The notes: generated from the sequence alone by a model not told the origin. A DNA stretch of 7,168 bases from Flavobacteriales bacterium (GCA_024959975.1 JANXFM010000014.1:1-7168), one strand, 5' to 3'. Shown: positions 1 through 6,662, numbered from the stretch's first letter. Numbers and translations are program-made.

Positions 1-564
1 CATATTTTCTATTCCCTGTTTTAAGGTCACGGTAGAAGAAGGGCATCCGCTACAAGCTCCCTGAAGTAATACCGAAACCTTCCCGTCTTCATAAGAGATA
101 AATTTGATGTTCCCACCATCAGATTCTACTGCAGGGGCAACATATTCTTCGAGAATTTCTACAATCCGTGTTTCAATTTCTCCTAATTCCTCCGGAATTA
201 TTTCTTCCGGTTGTTGAACTGCATCTTGTACATCTTCTTTTGAACCGGCCTCCTGAACCTCTTCAATAACAACACCGCCATCTGCCAGATATTCGCGGAT
301 AAATTCGCGAATTTCCATAACGACATCTTCCCATTCCATCATGTCATATTTCGTTAAGGAAACGAAATTTTTAGCGATAAAAACTTCTTTTACGAATGGG
401 AAATGAAATAATTTATTGGCTAATGGAGCGTTTTTTGCCTCATCAATATTCATAAACTCTAGGCTGTCTCCCTGTATTATCGCTCTGTTAACGACAAACT
501 TCATTACTCCGGGGTTCGGTGTAGATTCGGCATAAACCGTTGTAGGTACTTTATTCTCGCTCAT
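1..564 (-). CDS. NifU-family Fe-S cluster assembly protein (Nfu type), 3' end cut by window edge
   Basis: Fe-S cluster scaffold or carrier that binds a cluster through a CxxC pair and passes it to apo-proteins in the cytoplasm. I translated 188 codons from the ATG at 564; the frame is open to base 1, so the C-terminus is missing. Residues about 8-90 look like an Nfu N-terminal domain, with the signature STPNPGVMKFVVN at about 14-26. An acidic linker (about 98-128, rich in E and Q) follows. Residues about 129-188 are the NifU C-terminal domain, with ESDGGNIKF at about 147-155 and the cluster-binding motif ACSGCPSS, cysteines 171 and 174. Only about 10-15 residues are probably missing. It is divergent from the carbonic anhydrase-like gene, with 39 bp between the starts. 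There is no Shine-Dalgarno site. The family call is strong; whether it serves general or specialised clients cannot be told. Confidence 0.93.
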   Translation of the reverse strand, partial: MSENKVPTTVYAESTPNPGVMKFVVNRAIIQGDSLEFMNIDEAKNAPLANKLFHFPFVKEVFIAKNFVSLTKYDMMEWEDVVMEIREFIREYLADGGVVIEEVQEAGSKEDVQDAVQQPEEIIPEELGEIETRIVEILEEYVAPAVESDGGNIKFISYEDGKVSVLLQGACSGCPSSTVTLKQGIENM

Positions 565-570
565 CTTCCT

Positions 571-588
571 TAATTTTGTACAAAATTA
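571..588. promoter_or_regulatory. Palindromic divergent promoter core
   Basis: TAATTTTGTACAAAATTA is an 18-bp perfect palindrome in the 39-bp gap between two divergent genes. Each strand reads TAATTTTG, a full match to the Bacteroidota -7 motif TAnnTTTG: bases 571-578 for the plus-strand gene at 604 and bases 588-581 for the minus-strand nifU-like gene at 564. Predicted leaders are about 20 and 11 nt. I see no convincing -33 TTG at the usual spacing on either side, so the assignment rests on the -7 match and position. The two -7 boxes overlap in the centre, so polymerase could probably occupy only one direction at a time. Confidence 0.6.
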
Positions 589-603
589 CAAATAAGTAGA
601 GAT

Positions 604-1119
604 ATGGCATTGATTAGATCAATAAAAGGTAAAAGTCCGGTGTGGGGCGATAATTGTTACATCGCCGAAAATGCAACGGTTATTGGCGATGTAGTTATGG
701 GTAAGGATTGTAGCCTGTGGTTTAATTCGGTTGTTCGTGGCGACGTGCATTACATCAAAATTGGAGATCAGGTAAATATTCAGGATGGAGCCGTTATCCA
801 TTGCACTTATCAAAAGCATCCGACTGTAATCGGTAATAAAGTTTCTATCGGACACAATGCCCTGGTTCACGGATGTACAGTACACGATAACGTCCTTATT
901 GGAATGGGCGCGATTGTAATGGATAATTGTGTAATACACTCCAATAGTATCATTGCTGCCGGAGCTGTGGTGCTAGAAAATACCGTCGTTGAATCGGGTT
1001 GTATTTACGCGGGTGTTCCTGCTAAAAAAGTGAAAGAGTTAAACGAAGAACAGACCTCCAGGTTGATTGAAGGTATTGCTAACAATTATGTGAAATATGC
1101 CAGTTGGCTGGAGGATTAG
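604..1119 (+). CDS. Gamma-carbonic anhydrase-like protein (left-handed beta-helix, YrdA/PaaY type)
   Basis: Cytoplasmic trimeric hexapeptide-repeat protein; relatives bind a metal between subunits and some hydrate CO2, while others have no proven activity. The 171 residues are mostly hexapeptide turns (for example VIGDVVMG, VIGNKVSIGHNALVHG, VLIGMGAIVMD) with a C-terminal helix from about 145. The metal ligands of archaeal Cam appear to be kept: H66 (in VIHC), H84 and H89 (in GHNALVH). So are the active-site equivalents R45 and D47 in RGDV and N58 and Q60 in NIQDG. The acidic loop of Cam carrying the proton-shuttle glutamate is absent, as in the short CamH/YrdA branch. The ATG at 604 follows an A-rich leader and the -7 motif at 571-578. 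Monocistronic; convergent with the flavodoxin gene. The family is firm; carbonic anhydrase activity is inferred. Confidence 0.9.
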   Translation: MALIRSIKGKSPVWGDNCYIAENATVIGDVVMGKDCSLWFNSVVRGDVHYIKIGDQVNIQDGAVIHCTYQKHPTVIGNKVSIGHNALVHGCTVHDNVLIGMGAIVMDNCVIHSNSIIAAGAVVLENTVVESGCIYAGVPAKKVKELNEEQTSRLIEGIANNYVKYASWLED

Positions 1120-1144
1120 TTGTTGGTTGGTAGGTTAGTAGGGG

Positions 1145-1158
1145 TTGTCATCCTGAGC
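1145..1158 (+). repeat. Truncated extra copy of the REP-like repeat head
   Basis: The 14 bases TTGTCATCCTGAGC occur here and again, identically, at 1165-1178, a direct repeat with a 20-bp period. This first copy has only the 5' head and left half of the stem; the sequence then diverges to TTTCAA. It looks like a partial duplication or a decayed third unit beside the paired repeat. Confidence 0.7.
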
Positions 1159-1165
1159 TTTCAAT

Positions 1166-1234
1166 TGTCATCCTGAGCCTGTCGAAGGACGGCAATTGAA
1201 ACGCATGCCGCTCTTCGACAGGCTCAGAGTGACA
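1166..1234. repeat. Paired, inverted REP-like repeats (BIME-like hairpin)
   Basis: Two copies of one unit in inverted orientation. The left arm (1166-1187) and the reverse complement of the right arm (1213-1234) agree at 20 of 22 positions and share the core CTGAGCCTGTCGAAG. Pairing resumes inside the arms, CGGCA at 1190-1194 with TGCCG at 1206-1210, leaving an 11-nt apical loop, so a very long imperfect hairpin is possible. Each unit starts with TGTCA at its outer end and can fold alone: TCCT with AGGA in the left copy, CTCT with AGAG in the right. The layout (short head, small hairpin, inverted pair, between convergent genes) is that of REP/BIME elements. It may also end transcription from both sides, though it lacks a strong T-run. 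A related single copy lies at 6741-6766. Confidence 0.8.
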
Positions 1235-1265
1235 TGCTTAGACTTGAAAGCAAGTTCAGAATTAC

Positions 1266-1784
1266 TTACCCCTCTATCGGAAACTCCTTTTTAATTTGTT
1301 CCACCCAGGCGTCAATTCTTTCGTCCGTTTGCTCAAACTGATTGTCTTCATCTAGGGCTAAACCTAAAAAAATCCCTTTTTCCAATTCGGCTTTTGACTC
1401 GGTATGTTCATATCCTTCTGTAGACCATTTACCTACAATCTTACCCCCGTTTTCAAGAACTACCGTTCCGATAATTCCCACGCCGTCAATAAAATAATCA
1501 CAATAAACGTATTGATCTCCCAAGCCAAAAAGAGCTACTGTTTTACCGGTAAAATCTACTTCTTTAAATTCCTCAAAAAAGGTGTCCCAATCACTCTGTA
1601 ATTGACCGTCGTGCCAGGTAGAAAGCCCTAAAATAATTTTATCATATGTTGCAAAATCTTCAGCTTTAGCATCATACATATCAATTAAATACACATTTTC
1701 TTTGCTAATCTTCTCACGAATTTTGTGCGCTACGCTTTCAGTATTTCCCGTATCCGACCCATAGAATAAGCCTATTTTCTCCAT
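1266..1784 (-). CDS. fldA: Flavodoxin, long-chain
   Basis: Small FMN electron carrier of the cytoplasm that replaces ferredoxin, often under iron limitation. The product has 172 residues, the usual length for long-chain flavodoxins. The phosphate-binding loop is GSDTGNTE (S10 to T15). The 50s loop STWHDGQLQSDWD provides W57, and the 90s loop GLGDQYVYCDYF provides Y94, the residues expected to stack on the isoalloxazine. The segment after about 120 carries the long-chain insertion. I start at the ATG at 1784, giving MEKIGLFYG. A TTG two codons upstream (1790) is in frame but is unlikely, since the family normally begins a few residues before the first beta strand. A TAnnTTTG match lies about 20 bp upstream. 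It is divergent from the bacilliredoxin gene and convergent with the carbonic anhydrase-like gene. I see no clear Fur-type operator, so iron control is not shown. Confidence 0.95.
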   Translation of the reverse strand: MEKIGLFYGSDTGNTESVAHKIREKISKENVYLIDMYDAKAEDFATYDKIILGLSTWHDGQLQSDWDTFFEEFKEVDFTGKTVALFGLGDQYVYCDYFIDGVGIIGTVVLENGGKIVGKWSTEGYEHTESKAELEKGIFLGLALDEDNQFEQTDERIDAWVEQIKKEFPIEG

Positions 1785-1802
1785 CCTCAATCTAATTTCC
1801 TA

Positions 1803-1810
1803 CAAAAATA
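1803..1810 (-). promoter_or_regulatory. -7 promoter element for the flavodoxin gene
   Basis: On the minus strand these bases read TATTTTTG, a full match to TAnnTTTG, placed to give a leader of about 14 nt before the ATG at 1784. A -33 TTTG at normal spacing is not obvious, so this is a moderate call. Confidence 0.5.
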
Positions 1811-1846
1811 AACAATCTCAAGTATTTATCATGCTGGAAATAACCA

Positions 1847-1873
1847 TTGTATTCCTATTGTTTCGTAATTTTG
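1847..1873 (+). promoter_or_regulatory. Promoter of the bacilliredoxin gene
   Basis: TAATTTTG at 1866-1873 fully matches the Bacteroidota -7 motif. A TTG at 1847-1849 lies 16 bp upstream, slightly short for the -33 element. Transcription would begin near 1879 and give a leader of about 27 nt. The bases before the ATG (AAAAAACAAAAAAT) are A-rich without a Shine-Dalgarno site, as is normal for this phylum. Confidence 0.6.
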
Positions 1874-1905
1874 CTATCTGATAAAGAACGTAAAAAACAA
1901 AAAAT

Positions 1906-2319
1906 ATGTATCCAGAACACATGGTGGCGCCAATGCGTCAAGACTTATCACAAGAAGGATTTACTGAATTACGTACTGCAGAAGAAGTTGAAAGCTTGTT
2001 AGGTACCGAAAAAGGTACGGTGTTGGTGGTTGTAAACTCTGTATGTGGTTGTGCTGCAGGTAATGCAAGACCGGGAGCTAAAGCGGCAATAAAAAATTCG
2101 AAAAAACCGAAACACATCACTACCGTTTTTGCCGGTGTTGATAAAGATGCCGTTGCTAAAGCTCGTGAGTTTATGATTCCTTTTCCTCCTTCATCACCTT
2201 GTATCGCTTTATTTAAAGGAGGCGAAGTTGTACATATGTTAGAAAGACATCATATTGAAGGAAGACCAGCTGACGCAATTGCCGCCAACCTAATGGCCGC
2301 TTTTGATGAGTTCTGCTAA
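1906..2319 (+). CDS. Bacilliredoxin, BrxA/BrxB (YphP/YqiW) family
   Basis: Thioredoxin-fold thiol protein of the cytoplasm; Bacillus members remove bacillithiol from S-bacillithiolated proteins. It has 137 residues, the usual family length. The opening MYPEHMVAPMRQDL matches the family N-terminus, which supports the ATG at 1906 over the in-frame ATG at 1921. The catalytic motif is NSVCGCAAG, with C47 and C49 in the CGC form typical of the family. PFPPSSPCIALFKGGEVV (from about 92) is the conserved cis-proline region with C99, and HHIEGR follows. The chain ends in a cysteine, C137, which could be a further thiol. Monocistronic; followed directly by the hairpin at 2339-2371. Bacillithiol use in this organism is inferred from the family only. 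Confidence 0.93.
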   Translation: MYPEHMVAPMRQDLSQEGFTELRTAEEVESLLGTEKGTVLVVVNSVCGCAAGNARPGAKAAIKNSKKPKHITTVFAGVDKDAVAKAREFMIPFPPSSPCIALFKGGEVVHMLERHHIEGRPADAIAANLMAAFDEFC

Positions 2320-2338
2320 TTCTTTCTAAGAACAAAAC

Positions 2339-2371
2339 AAAAATCCCCTCGAATTCTCGAGGGGATTTTTT
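2339..2371. terminator. Bidirectional Rho-independent terminator
   Basis: AAATCCCCTCGA (2341-2352) pairs perfectly with TCGAGGGGATTT (2357-2368) over a 4-nt loop, and two more A:T pairs extend the stem. A T-run follows on the plus strand, and an A-rich run before the stem gives a U-run on the minus strand. It lies between the convergent bacilliredoxin gene (ends 2319) and nrdA (ends 2416), so it can serve both. Confidence 0.92.
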
Positions 2372-2415
2372 TATATCCTATTAATTATCGACCTGAACTG
2401 GTCACTGTTCACTAA

Positions 2416-4797
2416 TTACGATCCACAGGCAATACAATCGTCCGGATCGTCAATAGAACAAGCCAATTGCTCTTCTGGGGTAAACTCCTCAGCTTCCGTA
2501 GCCACTACAGGTTCCATTTGTGCTTTAGACTGCTTCTGAACGGTAAATTTAATCGCATCAACAGCAGACTTGGTTCTCAAGTAGTACATTCCTGTTTTCA
2601 AGCCTTGCTTCCATGCATAGAAATGCATAGAGGTCAGCTTTCCTAAGTTAGCATTCTCAACGAAAAGATTCAGCGATTGCGATTGGTCGATAAACATACC
2701 ACGTTCACCAGCCATATCAATAATATCACGCATACTCAATTCCCAAACCGTTTTGTAAAGGTCTTTGATGTTTTGAGGAATGATCTCAATATCTTGTATG
2801 GATCCGTTTGTACGGAGAATTTCGTTTTTCAACTCATCATTCCACAAGCCCAGCTTCACTAAATCTTTCAAGAGGTGTTTGTTTACAATAATAAACTCTC
2901 CGGAAAGTACCCGACGTGTGTAAATGTTTGATGTGTACGGCTCGAAACATTCGTTATTCCCTAAAATTTGAGACGTAGATGCAGTAGGCATTGGTGCTAA
3001 CAACAATGAGTTGCGCACGCCACTTTCTTTGATCTCAGCACGAAGTTCATCCCAATCCCAACGACCTGAAAGGTCTTTAGCTTCTACGCCCCATAGATCA
3101 AATTGGAACTGACCTTGAGAAATTGGTGAGCCTTCGAAAGTTTCATAGGCTCCATCTATTTTCGCCAGATCTTTAGATGCTTTTAAAGAGGCAAAATAAA
3201 TGGTTTCGAAAATATCTTTGTTTAACTGCTTTGCTTCAGGAGAAGTAAATGGTAAACGCAATTGAATAAAAGCGTCTGCCAAACCTTGAACTCCTAATCC
3301 TACCGGACGGTGACGCATGTTAGAATTTCGTGCCTCCGGTACCGGGTAATAATTACGGTCGATAACCACGTTTAGATTCTTGGTTACTTTGTAAGTAACC
3401 TCAAATAATTTATCATGATCGAACTTACCGTTGTCCACAAACATCGGTAAAGCTATGGATGCTAAATTACATACGGCAACTTCATCCGGAGCGGTGTATT
3501 CGATAATCTCAGTACACAGGTTCGAAGAACGTATGGTACCTAAATTCTTTTGATTTGATTTTTCGTTACAGGCATCCTTGTACAACATGTAAGGTGTTCC
3601 TGTTTCAATTTGAGATTCTACAATTTTCTCCCAAAGTTCACGAGCTTTAATGGTCTTACGGCCTTTTCCTTCTGCTTCGTACTTTTCGTACAACTCATTA
3701 AATTTAGCTCCATAGACATCTGCTAAACCGGGGCACTCATTGGGACACATTAAAGTCCATTCTCCGTTAGCTTCTACGCGCTCCATAAACAAATCTGGAG
3801 TCCACATCGCATAGAATAAGTCGCGCGCACGCATCTCTTCTTTACCGTGGTTTTTTCTTAGATCCAGGAAATCGAACACATCTGCATGCCATGGCTCAAG
3901 GTAAATCGCGAAAGAACCTTTTCGTTTTCCTCCTCCCTGATCTACGTACCTTGCTGTATCGTTAAATACACGCAACATCGGAACAATCCCATTTGAAGTC
4001 CCATTTGTTCCTCGAATGTAAGATCCTTTAGCACGTACATTATGAATGCTCAATCCGATACCCCCTGCAGATTGAGAAATTTTAGAACATTGTTTAAGCG
4101 TATCGTAAATCCCATCGATACTATCGTCTTTCATGGTCAATAAGAAACAAGAAGACATTTGTGGTTTTGGGGTCCCTGCATTAAATAACGTTGGTGTAGC
4201 ATGCGTAAAGTACTTCTTCGACATCATCTCGTAAGTCTCTATCGCTGCTTCAATATCATCTTTATGTATCCCAATAGAAACACGCATCAACATGTGCTGA
4301 GGACGCTCTGCAATTTGCCCGTCCAAACGCAATAAGTACGAACGCTCCAGTGTTTTAAACCCAAAATAATCGTACCCAAAATCTCTGTCGTAAATAATCG
4401 TAGAGTCTAAAACCTCTTTATTCTCCTGAATAATTTGGTGTACGTCATCGGATAAAAGTGGGGCTTTTTGATTGGTAACAGGATTGACGTATTCATACAA
4501 CTCAGCCATCGTTTCTGAGAACGATTTTTTCGTTTTCTTATGTAGGTTTGAGACAGCAATACGAGCAGCTAACTGCGCATAATCGGGGTGCTTTACCGTT
4601 AGGGAAGCAGATACCTCGGCGGCAAGATTATCTAATTCAAAGGTTGTTACGCCTTCGTAGATACCTTCAATAACTTTCATTGCTACAGAAGCAGGATCTA
4701 CCAATGCATCCAATCCATAACATAACTTTTGGATCCGTGCGGTAATCTTGTCAAACTTAACAACTTCTTTACGACCGTCTCTTTTTAATACATACAT
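2416..4797 (-). CDS. nrdA: Ribonucleoside-diphosphate reductase, class Ia, alpha (large) subunit
   Basis: Catalytic subunit of aerobic ribonucleotide reductase; it converts NDPs to dNDPs with NrdB as radical donor. It has 793 residues, close to the eukaryotic R1 (about 790) and longer than E. coli NrdA (761). The N-terminal ATP-cone spans about 1-90 (MYVLKRDGRKEVVKFDK), suggesting dATP activity control. Active-site residues are visible: C217 in MSSCFLLT and C443 in AVCNLAS (the redox pair), N426, C428 and E430 in SSNLCTEI (thiyl radical site), PMPTASTSQILGNNECFEP at 602-620, and Y738/Y739 in GMYYLRT for the radical path. The tail DDCIACGS holds C788 and C791, the pair re-reduced by thioredoxin or glutaredoxin; C780 lies just before. 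The gene lies 22 bp after nrdB and is almost certainly co-transcribed with it. It ends near the terminator at 2339-2371. No break or intein is seen. Confidence 0.98.
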   Translation of the reverse strand: MYVLKRDGRKEVVKFDKITARIQKLCYGLDALVDPASVAMKVIEGIYEGVTTFELDNLAAEVSASLTVKHPDYAQLAARIAVSNLHKKTKKSFSETMAELYEYVNPVTNQKAPLLSDDVHQIIQENKEVLDSTIIYDRDFGYDYFGFKTLERSYLLRLDGQIAERPQHMLMRVSIGIHKDDIEAAIETYEMMSKKYFTHATPTLFNAGTPKPQMSSCFLLTMKDDSIDGIYDTLKQCSKISQSAGGIGLSIHNVRAKGSYIRGTNGTSNGIVPMLRVFNDTARYVDQGGGKRKGSFAIYLEPWHADVFDFLDLRKNHGKEEMRARDLFYAMWTPDLFMERVEANGEWTLMCPNECPGLADVYGAKFNELYEKYEAEGKGRKTIKARELWEKIVESQIETGTPYMLYKDACNEKSNQKNLGTIRSSNLCTEIIEYTAPDEVAVCNLASIALPMFVDNGKFDHDKLFEVTYKVTKNLNVVIDRNYYPVPEARNSNMRHRPVGLGVQGLADAFIQLRLPFTSPEAKQLNKDIFETIYFASLKASKDLAKIDGAYETFEGSPISQGQFQFDLWGVEAKDLSGRWDWDELRAEIKESGVRNSLLLAPMPTASTSQILGNNECFEPYTSNIYTRRVLSGEFIIVNKHLLKDLVKLGLWNDELKNEILRTNGSIQDIEIIPQNIKDLYKTVWELSMRDIIDMAGERGMFIDQSQSLNLFVENANLGKLTSMHFYAWKQGLKTGMYYLRTKSAVDAIKFTVQKQSKAQMEPVVATEAEEFTPEEQLACSIDDPDDCIACGS

Positions 4798-4819
4798 ACT
4801 ATTAGGGAGTTAGTGGGAT

Positions 4820-5794
4820 TTAAAAATCGGCATCAAAAGTAAAGCCGGCATCTTTTTCTTTTCCTAAGACCCCCGCTTTTTGATATTCAGAGACTCGTTT
4901 CTCAAAAAAGTTTGTTTTTCCCTGAAGTGAAATCATGTCCATAAAATCAAATGGATTCTCAACATTGTACACCTTTTCACACCTCAGTTCAAGCAACAAA
5001 CGATCGGTAACAAACTCAAGATACTGAGTCATCAAAACAGAATTCATTCCAATTAAACGCACTGGCAATGCTTCAATAATAAACTCTCTTTCAATATCTA
5101 AAGCCTCCGTAATGATTTGTGTAATTCTTTCTTTAGGCACTTTATTTACAATGTGATCATTATGCAACATACAAGCAAAATCACAATGTAAACCTTCGTC
5201 ACGAGAAATTAACTCGTTAGAGAACGTCAATCCGGGTAAAAGCCCTCTTTTCTTCATCCAGAAAATAGAGCAGAATGATCCTGAAAAGAAGATCCCTTCC
5301 ACAGCAGCAAAAGCAATTAATCGCTCTGCAAAACTTGGCGAATCAATCCATTTTAATGCCCAGTCGGCTTTTTTCTTAATGGCATCAAAATTATCAATCG
5401 CATGAAACAATTTGTCTGCCTCCGCTTTATCCTTAATGTAAGTGTCAATCAATAAAGAATAGGTTTCCGAGTGGATGTTCTCCATCATAATTTGAAAACC
5501 ATAGAAAAATTTTGCCTCTGTGTACTGAACTTCCGAGAGGAAATTTTCAGCAAGATTTTCATTCACAATACCATCCGAAGCTGCAAAGAAAGCAAGAACG
5601 TGTTTGATGAAATGCCTTTCATCGTCATTCAATTTCGTTTCCCAATCAATCGTATCCTGACTCAGATCAATCTCTTCAGCAGTCCAAATACTAGCTTCTT
5701 CTTCTTTATAAAATTTCCAAATATCATCGTGAACGATTGGAAAAAGTACAAATCGGTCTTTATTTTCTTCTAAAATAGGTTCAACGGCTGCCAT
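4820..5794 (-). CDS. nrdB: Ribonucleoside-diphosphate reductase, class Ia, beta (small) subunit
   Basis: Di-iron, tyrosyl-radical subunit that generates and supplies the radical to NrdA. It has 324 residues. The metal ligands all appear present: D74 (ASDGIV), E105 and H108 (MENIHSE), E166 (AVEGIFFS), E200 and H203 (RDEGLHCDF). The radical tyrosine is Y112, four residues after H108. W37 matches the radical-transfer tryptophan, and Y304 in SEYQKAG matches the tail tyrosine. The C-terminal heptapeptide FTFDADF is nearly the mammalian R2 tail FTLDADF that docks on the large subunit. The protein therefore belongs to the eukaryote-like branch of class Ia, not to class Ib (no nrdI nearby) or the tyrosine-less Ic. 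The start ATG at 5794 gives MAAVEPIL. It is the first gene of the nrdB-nrdA operon. No NrdR-box pair is evident upstream. Confidence 0.97.
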   Translation of the reverse strand: MAAVEPILEENKDRFVLFPIVHDDIWKFYKEEEASIWTAEEIDLSQDTIDWETKLNDDERHFIKHVLAFFAASDGIVNENLAENFLSEVQYTEAKFFYGFQIMMENIHSETYSLLIDTYIKDKAEADKLFHAIDNFDAIKKKADWALKWIDSPSFAERLIAFAAVEGIFFSGSFCSIFWMKKRGLLPGLTFSNELISRDEGLHCDFACMLHNDHIVNKVPKERITQIITEALDIEREFIIEALPVRLIGMNSVLMTQYLEFVTDRLLLELRCEKVYNVENPFDFMDMISLQGKTNFFEKRVSEYQKAGVLGKEKDAGFTFDADF

Positions 5795-6088
5795 AACGCA
5801 TGGTGTATTTTTATAATGTCTTCTTAATCTTGTTTGAAAATCAGCATTTGAGAATCAAGGGGTAAAAAAAGCCCAACAGGACTTGAGCTTATACAAATAT
5901 TTCAATAAAAAAATTATCATCCAATAGCTGTTTGAAAATTACTATTTGAAGTTTTCAACAAATCGTTAATATCCACTCCAAATAGCCCATTTATAAAGAG
6001 TTACGAATTTTAAAAAAGTGTTAAAAACAAAATTAAATTTAGAGATGACAAAAAATAAAAAAATTCCTTATCAAGAACTTCAATCGGT
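5795..6088 (-). promoter_or_regulatory. nrdB upstream region, several candidate promoters
   Basis: This is 294 bp of AT-rich sequence between the DUF3109 stop and nrdB. Three minus-strand -7 candidates are visible. The first is TAATTTTG at 6035-6028, a full match, but its nearest TTTG is only 13 bp upstream. The second is TAATTTTC at 5941-5934, one mismatch, with a TTTG 17 bp upstream. The third is AATATTTG at 5901-5894, one mismatch, with a TTG 20 bp upstream. All lie upstream of, or at, the hairpin at 5864-5890. No motif like the NrdR box (ACAC-AT-rich-GTGT) and no known riboswitch was recognised. A 7-bp inverted repeat, TTGAAAA (5932-5938) and TTTTCAA (5952-5958), overlaps the second candidate and could be an operator. 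Which promoter is used cannot be decided from sequence. Confidence 0.45.
5864..5890 (-). terminator. Terminator-like hairpin ahead of nrdB
   Basis: On the minus strand AAGCTCAA (5890-5883) pairs with TTGGGCTT (5876-5869), eight pairs including one G-U, over the 6-nt loop GTCCTG. A run of seven T follows (5870-5864). It may end transcripts from the DUF3109 gene, whose stop is about 200 bp upstream, or act as an attenuator or 5' hairpin in the nrdB leader, since candidate nrdB promoters lie upstream of it. The stem is short, so termination may be partial. Confidence 0.6.
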
Positions 6089-6658
6089 CTATTTATGATG
6101 CTTTTCTGCAGCAAACTCAAGGCCTTGATACCAATCTTGACCATATTTTTTTATGAGGGGTTTCTTTAAGAATTTGTACACCGGAACCTTCAATTTCTGA
6201 CCACATTCGCAGGCAGATTTACAGATATGCCATTTGTGGTAATTTACTGCATCAAATTCAGGGTACGATTGTATTCGGACGGGGTACAATTCGCAGGAAA
6301 TAGGTTTTTTGTAGTCTATTTTACCGGCTCTGTAAGCAGCCTCAATGGCGCACTTTGTACTATTATTTTCATCAAAAAAAACGTAAACACACTCTTTACC
6401 ATTAACAAGTGGAGTTTCTTTTCCTCCATCTTCACCAATAACCCATTTCCCTTGCTCTTCTACTCCTTTTATTCCTTTCTCAACCATGTAAGGTTTTACA
6501 TCCTCATAAATGTTTTCAAGAATTTCAAGTTCATCTTCGTTTAATGGAGCTCCCCCATCTCCCTCTATGCAGCAAGCTCCTTTGCAAGCACTTAAGTCGC
6601 AAACAAACTCCTGGTCAAGCAGGTCTTCAGAGATTAATGTGTTCTTTATTGAAATCAT
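6089..6658 (-). CDS. DUF3109 family Cys-rich protein
   Basis: Function unknown; the family is common in Bacteroidota and resembles YkgJ-type proteins thought to bind zinc or an Fe-S cluster. The product has 189 residues with no signal peptide or membrane segment, so it is probably cytoplasmic. Ten cysteines are visible: C20, C25, C29 and C30 in FVCDLSACKGACCIEGDGG, C90 in NGKECVYVF, C103 in STKCAIE, C122 in PISCELYPVR, and C146, C150, C152 in HICKSACECG. The clustered spacing is what is expected of a metal or cluster site. The start ATG at 6658 is followed by MISIKNTLI and is only five bases from a full -7 promoter match, so the mRNA may be leaderless. It is on the same strand as nrdBA but 294 bp away with a terminator-like hairpin between, so it is probably a separate unit. 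Confidence 0.85.
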   Translation of the reverse strand: MISIKNTLISEDLLDQEFVCDLSACKGACCIEGDGGAPLNEDELEILENIYEDVKPYMVEKGIKGVEEQGKWVIGEDGGKETPLVNGKECVYVFFDENNSTKCAIEAAYRAGKIDYKKPISCELYPVRIQSYPEFDAVNYHKWHICKSACECGQKLKVPVYKFLKKPLIKKYGQDWYQGLEFAAEKHHK

Positions 6659-6662
6659 GGGG

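Noticed and set aside
619..939. 106-codon minus-strand ORF opposite the carbonic anhydrase-like gene
   Set aside because: It lies wholly antisense to a gene with clear family motifs and shows no recognisable domain.
1120..1265. CRISPR-like reading of the repeats
   Set aside because: Only two and a half units in mixed orientation with no regular spacers; a REP/BIME-type element explains them better.
1785..1790. TTG at 1790 as the flavodoxin start
   Set aside because: It adds only two residues, and the ATG at 1784 fits the family N-terminus.
1785..1905. Fur-type operator between flavodoxin and bacilliredoxin
   Set aside because: No 19-bp GATAATGAT-like inverted repeat is present; only a weak GGAAATA/TATTCC imperfect repeat at 1836-1855.
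5471..5773. 100-codon plus-strand ORF opposite nrdB
   Set aside because: Antisense to the conserved nrdB sequence; its low-complexity Phe-rich product looks like a frame shadow.
5795..6088. NrdR boxes or a cobalamin riboswitch ahead of nrdB
   Set aside because: I found no paired ACAC/GTGT AT-rich 16-mers and no B12-box-like sequence; the region is simple AT-rich DNA with one short hairpin.
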